Positions 34,540-47,209 are shown, counted from the first letter of the stretch. The stretch: 64,000 nucleotides of DNA from Gonatopus flavifemur (GCA_018340375.1 JAFFJZ010000009.1:11486501-11550500); one strand, 5' to 3'. Notes: generated by a model not told the origin, from the letters alone. Translations and numbers: made by a program.

Positions 34540-36870
34540 AATTACGCTACGGAGTACGTTGCAAAACGCAAATTTCTCTAATGCATCGAACGATACTATT
34601 GCTCTTACAATTTACAAAGTCTTCCCTATTTAGAATGTCCGATAAAATTCAACAAAAAATTGTTCTATTCTTTTGGACAGTTTTCATCTCATAAACACCA
34701 GTCAGAAAACAATCAGCTTTCCACTCGGTTCTGTCCGGAATTCCCAAATTGAATGACTCACTTGAAATCTGACAGAAAAAAATTGGCAGAACAAGAACTC
34801 TGTTCTTCATTTCTATATTCTCAAATGACTATTTTCTTCAAAACGTCTATTCTCAAATAATTTTGTTCCTAATGAACTCTTTTCGCAAATGAGTCTATCC
34901 TCACGAATCTCGATCGATCGGTATCGATTTCGACTTCGATTTAAATTTTTTATAAAAGAATGGAGATTTGTGGGAGTACAGATTCATAGGAATAGATTTA
35001 TCTGAGGAAAGAGTTAATTAGGAACACAGATATTCGAGAATAGAAATTTTTGAGAATACAGTTATTTCAGAATAGAGAAATAAAGAATAGTCCTCGTTCT
35101 ACCAAAAAATGTCCTTATTCTGCGACTTGATATCACTATCGGGGCATCTTGAACAAGATCACTTTTCCAAAATTGCTGTCAGTTTTTGGACGGATTTTTC
35201 AATTCACAAATTCCGGACAGAACCGAGTAGGAAGTTGGTGAGTTTTTGATTGATAACCGTCAAAACCGTTCAAACCCACACAATAACTTTTCGTCAGCTT
35301 ATGTCAGACGTTTTAAATACTGCTAAAACATTTCCACAGTATTCGCAATCGTTCAAATAACCGAACTCTCATATGATTCTTCAAATTCTAAAAGCCTCAA
35401 AATTACATGAATCGCAATTCTTATTTTCGATATATCATGAAGCTGGAACCAGCAAATGTGAGTTAGTGAACTCGAACTTCGAGATCATTGTGAAATTTTC
35501 ATAGAATAATGAAACCAGGACCTGGATAATTTATGAATTATCATCCCCGAGAATATATATTCGCTCAACCTTGATTGAAGAATCTCATTCAACTGACTGG
35601 TTCTTACATTGGTTTCGATGGGTAAAACTGATTCAAACCCATCACAAATGAAGTTTGGATTTATTTGAATCAGTTCTTCGCATCGGAATCAATGGAAATT
35701 GGAAATTGATCGGTTTTAAAGATGTTCATTCAATCAGGGAATTCAATATACATTCCAGAAGAGATGTCTGTAAGAAGGGACGGCGCCTTCGATATGTGTA
35801 CATACACGAAGAACAATACTTGGAAGTTGATATAACATATTTTCTACAACTAAAGAGTGTCATGAAACTGTCGCGGATAACGGTGACACATTGGTGACAT
35901 GGATATTGTAACAAATTAGACTGAACGCCAGCGTACAGAGTACGTTGCGAAAAGAACATGTTCATAGTTCATCGACCGATACTATTATCAATACTACAAT
36001 TTGGAAAGTCCCTATTTAGAATGTCTCACAGAATCCGACAAAGAATGATTCTATTGTTTTGAACAGTTTTCATCTTATAAAAACCGGTCAGAAAACAATC
36101 AACTTTCTACTCAGTTCCGTCTGAAACTTCCAAGTTGAAAGACCCAGTTGAAATCTTACAGAAAAAACATCTCCATTTTGCGACTGAATACTGCTATCGC
36201 ATTCTGAACAAGATTACTCTCACAAAATTGCTTCCCACAAGATTTCCTGATTCAAAAATTCCGCACTGAAACTTGTAGAAAGTTGGTGAGTTTTTGACTA
36301 GTAACCGTAAAAACCGTCCAAACCCACACAACTTTTTGTCAGATTCTGTCAGACGTTTGAAATACAGCTACAACATTTTCACAGTATTCGCAATTTCTTA
36401 AATGACCGAACTTTTATATGATTCCCTTAATTCTAAAATCCTTAAAATTACACAAATTGCGATTCTTGTTTTCAAAATGCCATGAAGCTGAACCCAGCAA
36501 ATCTGAGTTAGTGAACTTGCAATTCCAGCTCATTGTAAAATTTCTATAGCACAATGAAACCTGCTCCCATGAAATTCATGAATCATCTTATTATCTCAGG
36601 AATAGTGTTCCAAAAGTATTCAAATGCATACTTGCTCCATTCAATATACTCTTCTTGCTAGTTCACGTTCGTTAGTTTTAGCTTAACCAAAATGTACATT
36701 TCGGGGCATTCCAGAGGAGATGCTTAGAAGAAAGGACGGCGCCTTGAACATATATACCTACATCAAAAGTAATATTCGAATATGGAATAAAATATTTCCT
36801 ACAACTAAACAGTACAATAATACTTTCGTGGTCTTGAATAACGCGATATATTAGTGAGACAAATATTATG
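34540..36870 (+). repeat. Diverged tandem duplication of a ~1.0-1.35-kb unit
   Basis: 34540-35900 and 35920-36870 share long colinear matches: GGAGTACGTTGC/AGAGTACGTTGC, CCCTATTTAGAATGTC, CAGTCAGAAAACAATCA, AACCGT..AACCCACACAA, TGAGTTAGTGAACT and GGACGGCGCCTT appear in the same order in both. The first copy is longer because it contains a foldback at 34800-35100. No coding function was recognised. Confidence 0.8.
34800..35100. mobile_element. Foldback inserted in first tandem copy
   Basis: The arms are imperfect inverses (ATTTCTATATTCTCAAATGAC at the left, matching the reverse complement of the AGAATAGAGAAATAAAG side) around a CGATCGATCG centre. It is absent from the second tandem copy. Confidence 0.65.
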
Positions 36871-37023
36871 AATGAAAAAGGAAATACTGATGCGGCAAAC
36901 ATTGAAAAATGTGTTCTCATAAACTAAATAGTCCCGATAATTTCGAAGCGATATGTATGAGCATTAAAATCAACGTTATGGAAGAGGAAATTGAGCTCCT
37001 TCCAAATTATGAGTGGAATCAGA

Positions 37024-40000
37024 TTACGGTGTTTCGTTGTCGCTAGCGCTATCCACCGGGGCATTCCCATTGTCTTCGGGATGTTGGTAATCCTCTCCTG
37101 AAGAACCCAATAATCTTTGATGGTCTTGATCAATTTTCCCCTGTTTTTTTTTGTTACCCATCGATTTTAAACGCTTCCCCGCGTCTTTGAACCAATTCTG
37201 CATTTTCAGATAAATATTCGCTCGTGTGCTGCCTTTGACCGTTGATGAAATTGCGTCTGAAACATTAAAGCACGATATGAACAAAGTCTGCAAAAATGTC
37301 TTCGTCAGATTACTTCAGGCGTACAGTCCTTCCCTTGAAAGATAACATAATGCACTCGAAATACCTTTTTCTTACCTGTGATCAGTTCCGTAATGCGAAG
37401 CGTTGACGCCACCTTCTTCTGCTTATTCCTTCCTTCCCAGCAATAACCAGCAGCGACTTCGTTACTGAAGATTTCTCTCAAGATTGTATGAACCGCTGCA
37501 CCATCGTTCCTCCCACCGAATGACCGTAAGTACCTTCGCTAGAAACCAACAATACTTGTTGTTTCCCATACATTGTAACCCACCATCCACATCGCAACCA
37601 TGCAGGACATCTACTTCGCCTCTCCGTGAAATTCAAGGGGAGAAATTGATTGATAGATACAGCGTGGTAAGACAGAGAAGCAGTAGTATACAATAATCCT
37701 AAATCCTCATGACACCGAGTATTATGGGTTGCGTTTTCGTCGTATCACGTTGTATCCACTGCTCCTTTTCTTCTCCCCCAATTCCACGGACACTGACGTA
37801 GCCAGAAATTCACTATCCTTCTCCAATCGACGTGTAACAAAGGACAACTGAGGGGTCCGGATCTGCAAAGTATCTGAAAAAAACTCGGTAATGTCAGTGG
37901 AATAGAACATTTTCAAAATTCTTCATGACTCCATTAGTTCGAGGACAGTTGTACAAGAATTCTGTTTATGTTGTGGAAAAAGAATTTTTCCGTTTTTTAT
38001 ATGGGAATGTGAATGCTGGAAATACAATTGCCGTTTTCTTCTCACGGTCGGATGAGATCATTTCTTCAAGTGCATCCAAATCTGGATCTTCTAACACTGG
38101 GAATAAATCTCTGATCTCTGTGAAATCAGTATTCCCTTCTTCACTCGTGTTGAAAGAAAGTTGTTCAATCTGACGAATAATAAATCGTAAACTAGCAGAT
38201 TGATTCTCAGAACGTCTCAATAGTGCGTCCAGATTTTCTATTGATGAAAGATTTCTATTAAAAATTCGATAACGCACCATGCTTGCCACGTTGCCTCACC
38301 CACATCACCCCTCATTGCCTCATTCACTCACCTTCGCATTTCAAATAATCTCGGTCTAGGGTTGCCCGTTGCATGACAGGATTCCGGTTCTCCCCAAATG
38401 ACTTAGATTTTGTTCCATTTTGTTGCCCCCACTTTTTGAAAGCCATCGTTGGAATTGATTGTTCCTCAATATCATAATGATGTTCTACGATTTATCAGCG
38501 CCATGGAAATAGTATTTCAACCGAAATTCTATGCAAATATAGCAGATATTTTACCTCCATTATGCTGTCTCTTCTTTCCGTGTCGCGATACTTTTGTTGC
38601 AGGTTCTTTGAATAATTGTTTACCGGTATCGTTATTTTCAGAATTCTCCCTTGTTTCAGATCTTCGAACTTCGTTGAGCAAAGGGTTGTTAGGTTCATGC
38701 AGCGATTCATTGCCTTCTTCATCTAAAAATTTTTTTGAAACAATTCTGTCAGTCCGTCATTTGCTTATGTGGTTTTACTGATTATTTTCGAGACTTTTTT
38801 ATACACATTACCAGCGATAATTCGTCTATCTTGCATAGAGTAATCCTTGTTATAATCAATTTCTTCTTCATCATCTGTTTCATCATGTTCACCCTCATTA
38901 TGAGGTTCAGAATTCTCATGATGATGATGATCATTTTTATTATTGTTATTACTATTATCATCGTCATTTTTGTCATTATTATCATCGCCATTATTTTCTA
39001 TATTATTTTCAACGCTGTTATTATTTCCGCAATACTCTACATTTGTCAATCCACATGCTCGCATACTCTGGGATAATGTTAGTTCTGTTTCTTCGGATGA
39101 TAAAATATCTTCATCAATCTAAGTATACATTTCATTCTTTTCATGAACAGTCCCTACGAGAATTCAGAACAAAATCTACTGATTTCCGTTTTGATAAATA
39201 CGTATAAAATGCTTATACATCCCAGATCTGATTGGAGATTGGTATTCTGTGCAAACCTTTCATTCTTTTCAATTGGTTGGATGCTAATGGACGACACACT
39301 CCTGATTTTTCCTCCGTTTTGCGGGATTCTGAATTGTTCAATTCTTCATTTCTGGACGATGTTCCAACGTTAGTGTTGATTGTATTCCCTACAAAGTAAA
39401 ACAGAAAATCACTTGATTTACAATAACAATATCTTCGTCAAACATCCAAGTTACATTCAGTTCTTGCTAAACCGATAGAACAAACAGGTGATAAGCCTAA
39501 ACATGACAGATTGATACACCCGTGCCATCTTTTAACTGTGAACAAATGTGACTACACTTCATGCAGCACTGCGATTGGCAGAGAATTTTGTAAAATTCAG
39601 ATATAAAATCAGTGGAAGAATGGCAGCATGAAGTTCGAGCGATGCGAAGGTGGCGGAGGAATGTGCAGATTCGATTTTCATGCGGACATTTCTCCGTTCT
39701 CTTCATGTTGGTTCAGTGTCGCCAGATACACCGCATCTCCGCATTTCGCACCACGTGTTGACCATCTCATTCGCAATCCGCATTCCACGATATGAAATAC
39801 GGAATCACAGCGTTCTGTTTGTTCATGGGAATTCGATTTCAATACCAGGCAATCTATCTTTCTCCTGGGAATCCTCATTTTACATGCAAGTTCCACAATC
39901 CAAGGTTTGCGCACTCGCATTCCAATAACTGGAGTCTGGCAGTACTGTGTTGGTTCAACTTTGATCCGTCAATCCTCCACTGATGTACCTCATCCATCAA

Positions 40001-43000
40001 TTAGGCTGTAGGATGCAACAACCGGCCGCTCACTCGAGAACGCGGAAAACCATTGTCCCAGCTGTAATTTCGAGCGTCAAAATGAAAATTTAAATTTGAA
40101 GAAACGAAAAATACCAGACGATATACTGGGAAAATTTTTATCATGAAAAGTCGCTTCATATGACAGAAACTTCAGGATGTTTCTCACAGCTAACTGAAAG
40201 TGAATTCAATTTCATGAGAACGAAGAATTCATTGCGGGTAGACATACTATAGTGGCCTAATAATGTATCATCATGATAGTACATTTTTCCCGTGTTGGAT
40301 TCTTTGTTTTTATATAATTGAACCTATATCCAGTCACGAGTATCCTGAAGTGGTTGGACTTTCTACAGCCCAATTTTTTCAGTTCAATTATTAAGGGCAC
40401 TCAAACATCAGAAGAAGCGAGTAGGGTTTTGCACCAACTTTTTTCGTGAATTCCTTGATAAATTTAAATTTTAAATACATAATAATTGAATGAATACATG
40501 AGATTCAACTCTGAATATAAATTCCAGTTACTTTATGGTTTATAGATATTGGGAAACAAAATCATAAATTTTAGACAGTTGAAGGTTATTGATTTTAAAG
40601 TCTTTCTATGCTTACCAAGGAATCAGTAAAAGAGTGGGATTTATATTTAGAGTCTAATCCTGGTCGTAGATTTTACTATTATGCACTGGAAATTCATGTC
40701 GAAGGCATAATTTATGAAAAAAGTTGGCGCATAATTTAGCTCACTTCTTCTGATGTTTGAGTGCCCTCAAATAACGGGTGTCGCGGCAAAACCAACTAGC
40801 GACACCTCTCAAATGAAGACGGTTATTTTTTTATTGTTCAAAACTGATGCGCTAAAAGCAAAAGTGACCCCGAATTGCTGTCAAACAAAATCAGGGTGGA
40901 AATCTTTGAGAGTAAGAATGGGATGTTATAAGTTGCGAGCAAAAACAATCCGGCCAAAGTTTAAAATAGAAAGCAACCACAGAAATCTCCGGGCAAAACC
41001 AAAACACTGAGGAGCCTTCCGAAGTAGCTGATCTGATCACCTGGTCATGACCAGATCACCTCTGATTGGTTGAGAAAATGATCTGGCCATGATCAGATGA
41101 TCAGGTCAACTACTTCGGAAGGCTCTGGCTTGAGCAAAAATAAACCAGGGCATGGATCCTGCATGTGGGTTGTGCGTTGGTCCGCTCTTGCCCCGATTTT
41201 TCAGGGGCTCTTTTGGTCCGGAGATTCCAAAGTAGCACAAGAGGTTAGAAATGCTGATAAGGTTCTTGGAAGTTCTGAGCATGGTTTGTGAACACTCTCA
41301 GACACTTCGAATGAGACTGCTTCAGGTAAGTATATTCTATACACATCCTCAGAATGTCTTCTTCGGATTTATCCAAAATAATCTCATCCACACATCTTTG
41401 CATGATCACAGAATGAGCGCAGAATGTTAGAAAAGTTCTTGTGTTACTTGGAGTTCTGCGCTTGTTTCTCATTCTAAATTTTGGGGATATCGTTTTTACT
41501 CAGAACTTTTAACATCCCATTGTTCTGCCGTCCTAAGCCAAAAAGTCGTATGTCAAAATTTTGAAGTCTTGAGTTATCAAGCATTCTGTTTGAACTTGTA
41601 CATGTAAAATGATACGAATGCCGTTATTTCTGAATCGGTGTTTCCATACTCTTCAATGGTGTAAAGATTTTTTGAATTGAAACACACATGAAAGATTCAT
41701 TCGAATATGAATATGGGAAAGAGAGAGGAAAATTTTCTTGACATACGGCCTTTTGGCTCAGCATGGCAGTGTTACTCTCAAAAGTTTCTACCCTGATTTT
41801 GTATACTCTTGTAGGTATCACTTTTGCTCTCAGCGCATCAACTAAGGATGAGTCATGAATCATGCAAAGTAATTGGAGTATCTGAATTTACTCAAAAATC
41901 GTGAATCTATACACTTATGAGAAATTGAGTGGAAATTATGTTTCATACAGCTTCTCATATTTAAACTGCAAACCATATAGGAATCATGAAGAATATAGGT
42001 TATGAAAGAATCGCTGTATTTTTCAAAATACAAAATAGATCAATCAAGCTGAAACTTTCCACAGAGTTAATCCATACACGGAAAAAATTAGTCATCCAAA
42101 TTTTCGTTGACTAGTATGCCACTTTTGGACAGAGCATGGATTCAAGAAGAATCCGTACACTGGATTTTAATAATTCGTTGACTCTTTCCGTTATTTCAAC
42201 AATGGATTCCACTTTCCATTCTAGTCGTCGAAATAATGGGGAGAGTCAATGAATTATTAAAATCCAGCGTACGAATTCTTCTCGAATTCGTACTCCGTCC
42301 AAAAGTGACATACTAGTCAACGAGAATTTGAAACACCTATTTTTTCCGTGTACACTAGCAAAAACCTTTGTCGCTGGGAATTTTCTGCTACTTATATTTC
42401 ATTGATCGCTGTTTTATCCCGAAGTTCCAAAACCAAGGTTTGAATTGATAAATTCATAATCTGCATGCATTTTTCGTAAAATTTGTCAATATTATTGTCT
42501 TCGGTTAAGTCTCACGACTCAATCAACGACTGAGAATTAAGAAGATTCAGGTTGATATGTTTAAAAATAAATAAGTTACACCTAGGTTGATGTTCAAAAG
42601 CATCGATTTCCCGAGTGACAATATTTGCGGTTTGCATTTTTTACGAACAAACCATTGATTACAAAAAAAATCACAAGAAGAGATTGGAGTTGAGTTTTCA
42701 AGACCTACCCTTAAAGCACAAATGTCTTAGCAATATCTCCAGAATATTGTGAAACATTACTCAGACATTTGTGCTATGTGGGTGATGCGTAGTTTTTTTT
42801 CGTTTTCCTAAATTTTCATTTTCATTTTGACGCTGAATGTCACATCTTGCATAATACTTTTTCGCGTTTTCGTAATGACATGACTGTGAATTTTGAAATT
42901 TCAATTTGAACAAAATATACTGTGGAATAAATCACAGTATGAGGCAAAAACAGATGTTTCTCTTATAATGTGAAGTGTTAGACAATACATTTCGTACAAA

Positions 43001-46000
43001 TTTTCATTTGAATACTCAAAGTGACGCGTGGTCATCCTGCGTGTTAAATTTATTCATTTTTTTGTGTAGCAATTAACGGATAGTATCTCACAACATTCGG
43101 AATTTGGTACACAATACACAGAGAAAATTTTGTATTCAAGATTATTAGACAAAGTATCGTACTCGTGGGATATACCTAGTTATGACCATACAAACTATAA
43201 TTTTGTACTTTCTGATTACTCCGCATGTTGAACTGAAGGAGACCACAGTAAAGGTATATCCCACGGCTACGGTATAAATACTTTAATTCTCACTACATAA
43301 TTTTATCCGTGTACTCAAGTCCACGTCTTCATTTAGTTCGGATGATCGAGTCAATTACCTCCCTCCGGAAGGTTACTAGGAACTGCTGGATAAGATGCCA
43401 AATCCACATCATTATCGTAAACAAATTCGTCGTCCCAATTTCTTTTTCTTCGGATTTTACGACTCCTTTTGCTTTTTTCCTCGTCAGTCGTACTGTCGTA
43501 TAACTTGTTCTGTGCTTTTACTACCTTTTGATCAGCTAATGAAAGTGAACCTGTCACAATAATTTACATTGAATATGTGGGATTATTACTGATCCTAATA
43601 CATGATTGTGGAATTACATTCTTCTTGAAATTTCAAGCATTGAAAACAATATCAACGACTCATGAAAATAAGTTGAATTTGCAAGAATGACTTTTTAACA
43701 CCTCACTGTGGAAACGTGTGACGCAAAGGCACCGTTTTCCGACCACCATTCCCACTGTCCGACTACCTGATACTTTTTCGAATAATTATTTGAATACGTA
43801 TGTAAATGGATCAAATTTACTTGCAATGTGCTGACTAGATGTTTATCTGTTTATCCTTATTCATTCAATACAAACGCGTGCGAACGATTTTTCTCATAAT
43901 ATAAAGTGGACGGACTTAGGAGAGTGGTCGGAAATCGGTGCCGTTGCGTTATGTGAAAATTCCTATGAATTCATACGACGTCATTAACATTTAAAAGCGT
44001 TGGGAATTTCCCGTACTTGTCTGAAAATTTACTGTGAAGTGGTGATGAAAATCCATTGAACTGTATAAGCGTATACCATGGATCTAAGAATATTCTGGAT
44101 GGTGTCTACACCTCTAATTTAGACGAGGGGTTTCTCCGTACAGACGGGAGGGGAATCAGAGGGTCGCCATATTAGGTGGCACAATAAAGACGTTGATCAG
44201 AGAGAGATGATTGTATATCAACGAGAGATAGAGAGAGAGAGAGAGAGAGCAATAGTGCCACCTAATATGGCGACCTGATCCCCCTTCCGTCTGTACGGAG
44301 AAAATACCGCACTTTGATGCACCATCCAGAGTATTCTTGGATCCATGGTGTATATACCCTGTTAGAACATAGGCCAGTTACATACCAATGATATAACGAA
44401 GGCATCCAAATGTCCGCTTCAAACATGTACCAGTTACATTATATAGCTTTATACATTATTTCTACATCACAGGTATATCAAAAGCCCTGTGATGTAACTG
44501 CTCCTTGTTTAAAGTGGACATTTGGATGCTTTTGTTAGATCATTGGTATGTTCAGTTCTAATAGGGTATACTGGAATGAGCACTCTCTACACCAGTGATG
44601 CTAGACTTGACACGAAATCGCTACTGCACACCGACGCAACGGTACGTACGTGTGAACTTGTGATATGTGCGTGCCTCCACACGTACGTGATATTGCGTCT
44701 CTATGAGTAACGGTTTCGTGTCAAATCTGGCATGAGTGCTTTACATTGACAGAGAAACGATCTGATTGGAACACTAATGGTTGCAATAACTTAAAATCTG
44801 GTTCTACTCACCAGAAAATATGATTATGACGTCCAGGAAAAATGTTTGAAGCCGAAATCAATTAAATTTCTCAGGCCAGGAAAACCAAATTCTTATTTTT
44901 AGTGTAATTACCAGATTATAAACAATTTTCAAACGGATTTTAACGCCGCTGCACAGTGGGATTTTATGGTACTGTCATGGACAATAATCAACTTCTGCTC
45001 CAATTTTCATCGGATGGATTTGAACTTTTGTTCAAAATACGCTGAAAACATTGCGCTTCACAAGAAATCTGCTTCTTTTCTTATCAATAGTCGTACTAAA
45101 TGGGGGGCCGATTAGTTATAAATGTAACAATGTGAGATAGGAAACACATCTGCCGTACAAGTTAAAGACAAGGGATTCATGTGTATATGTATGCAGATAT
45201 TACAGTGTGCAGAGAATAATTTATGTGGGTGTATATATTTGTGAGTCCATGCCCATACAGCACAAGAGTCCCCGCGAAGAGCTCCCGTTATGACAGTAAA
45301 TATGAATTCATTATGAATAGTTTGGATTCAAAATCAACTCTTGATGAATAACTTAATCTTCAGGAAGAATTTCATATCACGAATTCATAAAGAACTATTC
45401 AGGCATCCAACATGTATGAATTTGTAATTCATTGACTTCATATCGAATTCATTTTTACTGTCATAACGGGGACTGTTCAAGAAGTTCTTTCTGAAGTTTT
45501 TGTGAATTCAAAATGATCATTTGTGCTGTCTGGGTGTGGATGCATTCACAATTGTTATACATAATAATATATATAATCATAGTGGGTGACAACTACTAAT
45601 CAAAAAATGCGCAGATTTTTCGTGAAGCCCGATCTTTTCTGCGTATTTTGTAGAAAAATTCAAATCAATCCAATCAAAATTGAGGCAGAGGTTGATTTTT
45701 GTCCATGACAAATCCCACTGTGCGCCGTACGGAAGGTCCGTTGAAATAAATCCATATGGATACACTAATTTCTGCTTCAAGAAATTCTTCTGATATGTCA
45801 ATTATTTGTGATGCAATATCCATCTCAATTCAGTCCAGTGGAGGTCTCTTATGGTGAAACTAAGATCTGTCTGAAAATTATTCATTCAACTTCATGCCCC
45901 CTGGCACCATAGTTCAGAGAGAGTTCTTATCGAATTCATTTGGAACTATAGGAATTCAAAATGAATGCATTAAGAACTCTTTGTGAACTGTGGTGCTGTG

Positions 46001-47209
46001 TGGGAATCACATTTCCTGGTGAATAGAATTAGAATTGAAGTTATTGCGACCACGGATGTTCCAACCAGATCGTTTTTCTATCTGTATAGATTAATGCGGT
46101 CAGAATGGTATAGTTAATTGCACGAGCAAGAGAGAATGAGACACCCCTATAATATTTCCCCTCTTCCTGTGGAATGCATTGATGAGAAACATAAAACCAT
46201 CACACAAAATACTGATCTTCATCTCTGACCGGTCGATTATTATAAAAAATGCAGAGAGGGTTCATTCCATTATAGTATTGAGTTTAGTGTGGAAATTCCA
46301 TACAGTTTGGAATTTTCAGTTACATTGATGGGAAATTTCATACACATTTATCAGAAATTGATTTCCTACCCACTGAATAGAATTTTTTTTTTTTTAGTGC
46401 TTCTCCATTTTTATACTGAGTTCAAAATTCCAATTTTGCGGAGCTCTCTTCGGTCTCACATTCTGTGAGACTGGAGATGTGATTCGTGATCCATGTACGA
46501 AAATTAAATACAACTAGGGCTGAACTAGGCAAGCATTGTGTATAGAAATGGACATAGAAAACTATGCATGTTGAAGTAACTCATTCATTGATTCCCTTCT
46601 TAAATATCAAGGATACTTTCTGCATGCTCATTTGCATACATAATTAATGTCTAGTTTAGACCTAGCTGGTCTACTTTTTTCACATGAGAAACTATCGTAC
46701 ACGATGCATAAAATATCCATTTATGCGAATTTCACATCTCTTCATGAGTTCGATTATGAATAAGTTGATAAAGAAGAAAATACTATGTGTACCACCATCA
46801 ATCAATTAGTACGGATTTGATACGGTAACTTAGGTTGTCATTACATCGAGTTGAAAAACGACAGAAAGCGAGTCTTGGAAATCTCTTCGTTGAAAAGTGA
46901 GGCGAACACTCACCTCTTTTTTTAGCTAAGGGTTTCGCGATTCGCTTTTTGCCCTTTCGCAGAGCCATGTGACGCTCACCTTAGCGCGAATACAATTCAT
47001 ATTGAATACTAACCGTATCTTCCAAATACAGAAACTTTGTATCTTGTAAATTTGAATTTGTTCAAATTTATTCTTTCTCCTTCCAAAACATTCCTTGAAA
47101 TTTTGTCTGGCATATTATCTGGGTACCTGCAAAATCCATCCTTCACCCAGTCTGCAGGTACAATTTGCACCGCGTTGTCGCAAGAGAAAATAACAACACA
47201 GTACTGCAT
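37024..47209 (-). CDS. DUF4806-family protein, nine exons
   Basis: Proposed exons in transcript order are 47209-47014, 43550-43359, 39388-39219, 39118-38812, 38722-38555, 38401-38332, 38281-38026, 37538-37376 and 37256-37024. They total 1755 nt, 584 codons plus stop, with every junction in phase and GT/AG introns. The N-terminus (YCVVIFSCDNAVQIVPADW and FTRYKVSVFGRYG) matches the start of insect DUF4806 proteins. Residues about 187-289 are an acidic Asn/Asp/His-rich linker (DDDNSNNNNKNDHHHH). The DUF4806 domain is at about 427-515: LFPVLEDPDLDALEEMI, GGRNDGAAVHTILREIF and EVAAGYCWEGRNKQKK. The C-terminus is basic, then acidic. The function of this family is not established. It is the only multi-exon gene here that looks intact. 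Introns 1 and 2 are about 3.5 and 4.0 kb and full of foldbacks. The weakest splice choices are the 50-base intron 38331-38282 and the donor of exon 3. Confidence 0.82.
40395..40766. mobile_element. Foldback with GGGCACTCAAACATC ends
   Basis: Both ends read GGGCACTCAAACATCAGAAG inwards, identical over at least 20 bases, and are flanked by TAA and TCA. It lies in intron 2 of the DUF4806 gene. Confidence 0.85.
40842..41847. mobile_element. 1-kb foldback, host of a smaller foldback
   Basis: The arms share CTGATGCGCTAAAAGCAAAAG, CAAAATCAGGGTGGAAA and TTTTGAGAGTAA in inverse order at the two ends. The element at 41012-41125 lies inside the left arm. Confidence 0.7.
41012..41125. mobile_element. 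GGAGCCTTCCGAAG foldback, copy 1
   Basis: The ends GGAGCCTTCCGAAGTAGCTGA and inverse form a short palindromic element with TGATCTGATC/GATCAGATGATC inner repeats. Other copies are at 51209-51261 and 52573-52644. Confidence 0.85.
42077..42350. mobile_element. CACGGAAAA foldback with TA duplication, copy 1
   Basis: The arms match over nearly the whole length (CACGGAAAAAATTAG, TCGTTGACTAGTATG, CACTTTTGGAC). TA lies on both sides (42075-42076 and 42351-42352), as in mariner-type MITEs. It lies in intron 2 of the DUF4806 gene. Confidence 0.85.
43117..43311. mobile_element. CACGGA-type foldback with TA duplication, copy 2
   Basis: Inverse arms contain CGTGGGATATACC, and the ends CACAGAGAAAATT/CACGGATAAAATT are flanked by TA. 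It lies just downstream of exon 2 of the DUF4806 gene. Confidence 0.8.
44072..44352. mobile_element. Foldback with GA-repeat loop
   Basis: The arms CCATGGATCTAAGAATATTC and TTTCTCCGTACAGACGGGAGG have inverse copies at 44280-44350. The loop holds an AG dinucleotide run (about 44228-44250). First of three adjacent foldbacks in intron 1 of the DUF4806 gene. Confidence 0.85.
44357..44566. mobile_element. CCCTGTTAGAAC foldback flanked by TATA
   Basis: The arms share ACATACCAATGAT and GCATCCAAATGTCC in inverse order; TATA lies on both sides (44353-44356 and 44567-44570). Confidence 0.82.
44579..44740. mobile_element. GAGCACTC foldback
   Basis: Inverse arms GACTTGACACGAAATCG/CGGTTTCGTGTCAAATC and GTACGTACGTGTG/CACACGTACGTG. 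Third of the adjacent group. Confidence 0.78.
44952..45722. mobile_element. Small non-autonomous Transib-like element with unequal end spacers
   Basis: Both ends start CACAGTGGGATTT reading inwards. Five-base flanks are CGCTG (44947-44951) and CGCCG (45723-45727), a possible Transib-type GC-rich duplication with one change. At the left end 22 bases separate the heptamer from ACAATAATC; at the right end 13 bases separate it from ACAAAAATC. Apart from this 9-base difference the two ends are colinear (GTCATGGACAA.AATCAAC). The interior has no transposase and contains another foldback. It sits in intron 1 of the DUF4806 gene. Confidence 0.72.
45250..45540. mobile_element. Foldback nested in the small Transib-like element
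   Basis: The ends GCCCATACAGCACAA and inverse TTGTGCTGTCTGGGT enclose inverse segments (CGTTATGACAGTAAA and TTTACTGTCATAACG). It is related to the CAGCACA foldbacks at 45901 and 62808. Confidence 0.7.
45901..46001. mobile_element. CAGCACA foldback copy
   Basis: The arms CACCATAGTTCAGAGAGAGTTCTTA and inverse (AAGAACTCTTTGTGAACTGTGGTG) make a short palindrome. Related copies are at 62808-62912 and about 61490-61690. Confidence 0.72.

Noticed and set aside
38735..39076. Plus-strand hydrophobic frame rich in Ile and Phe
   Set aside because: It is the complement of the Asn/Asp/His-rich exon 4 of the DUF4806 gene.
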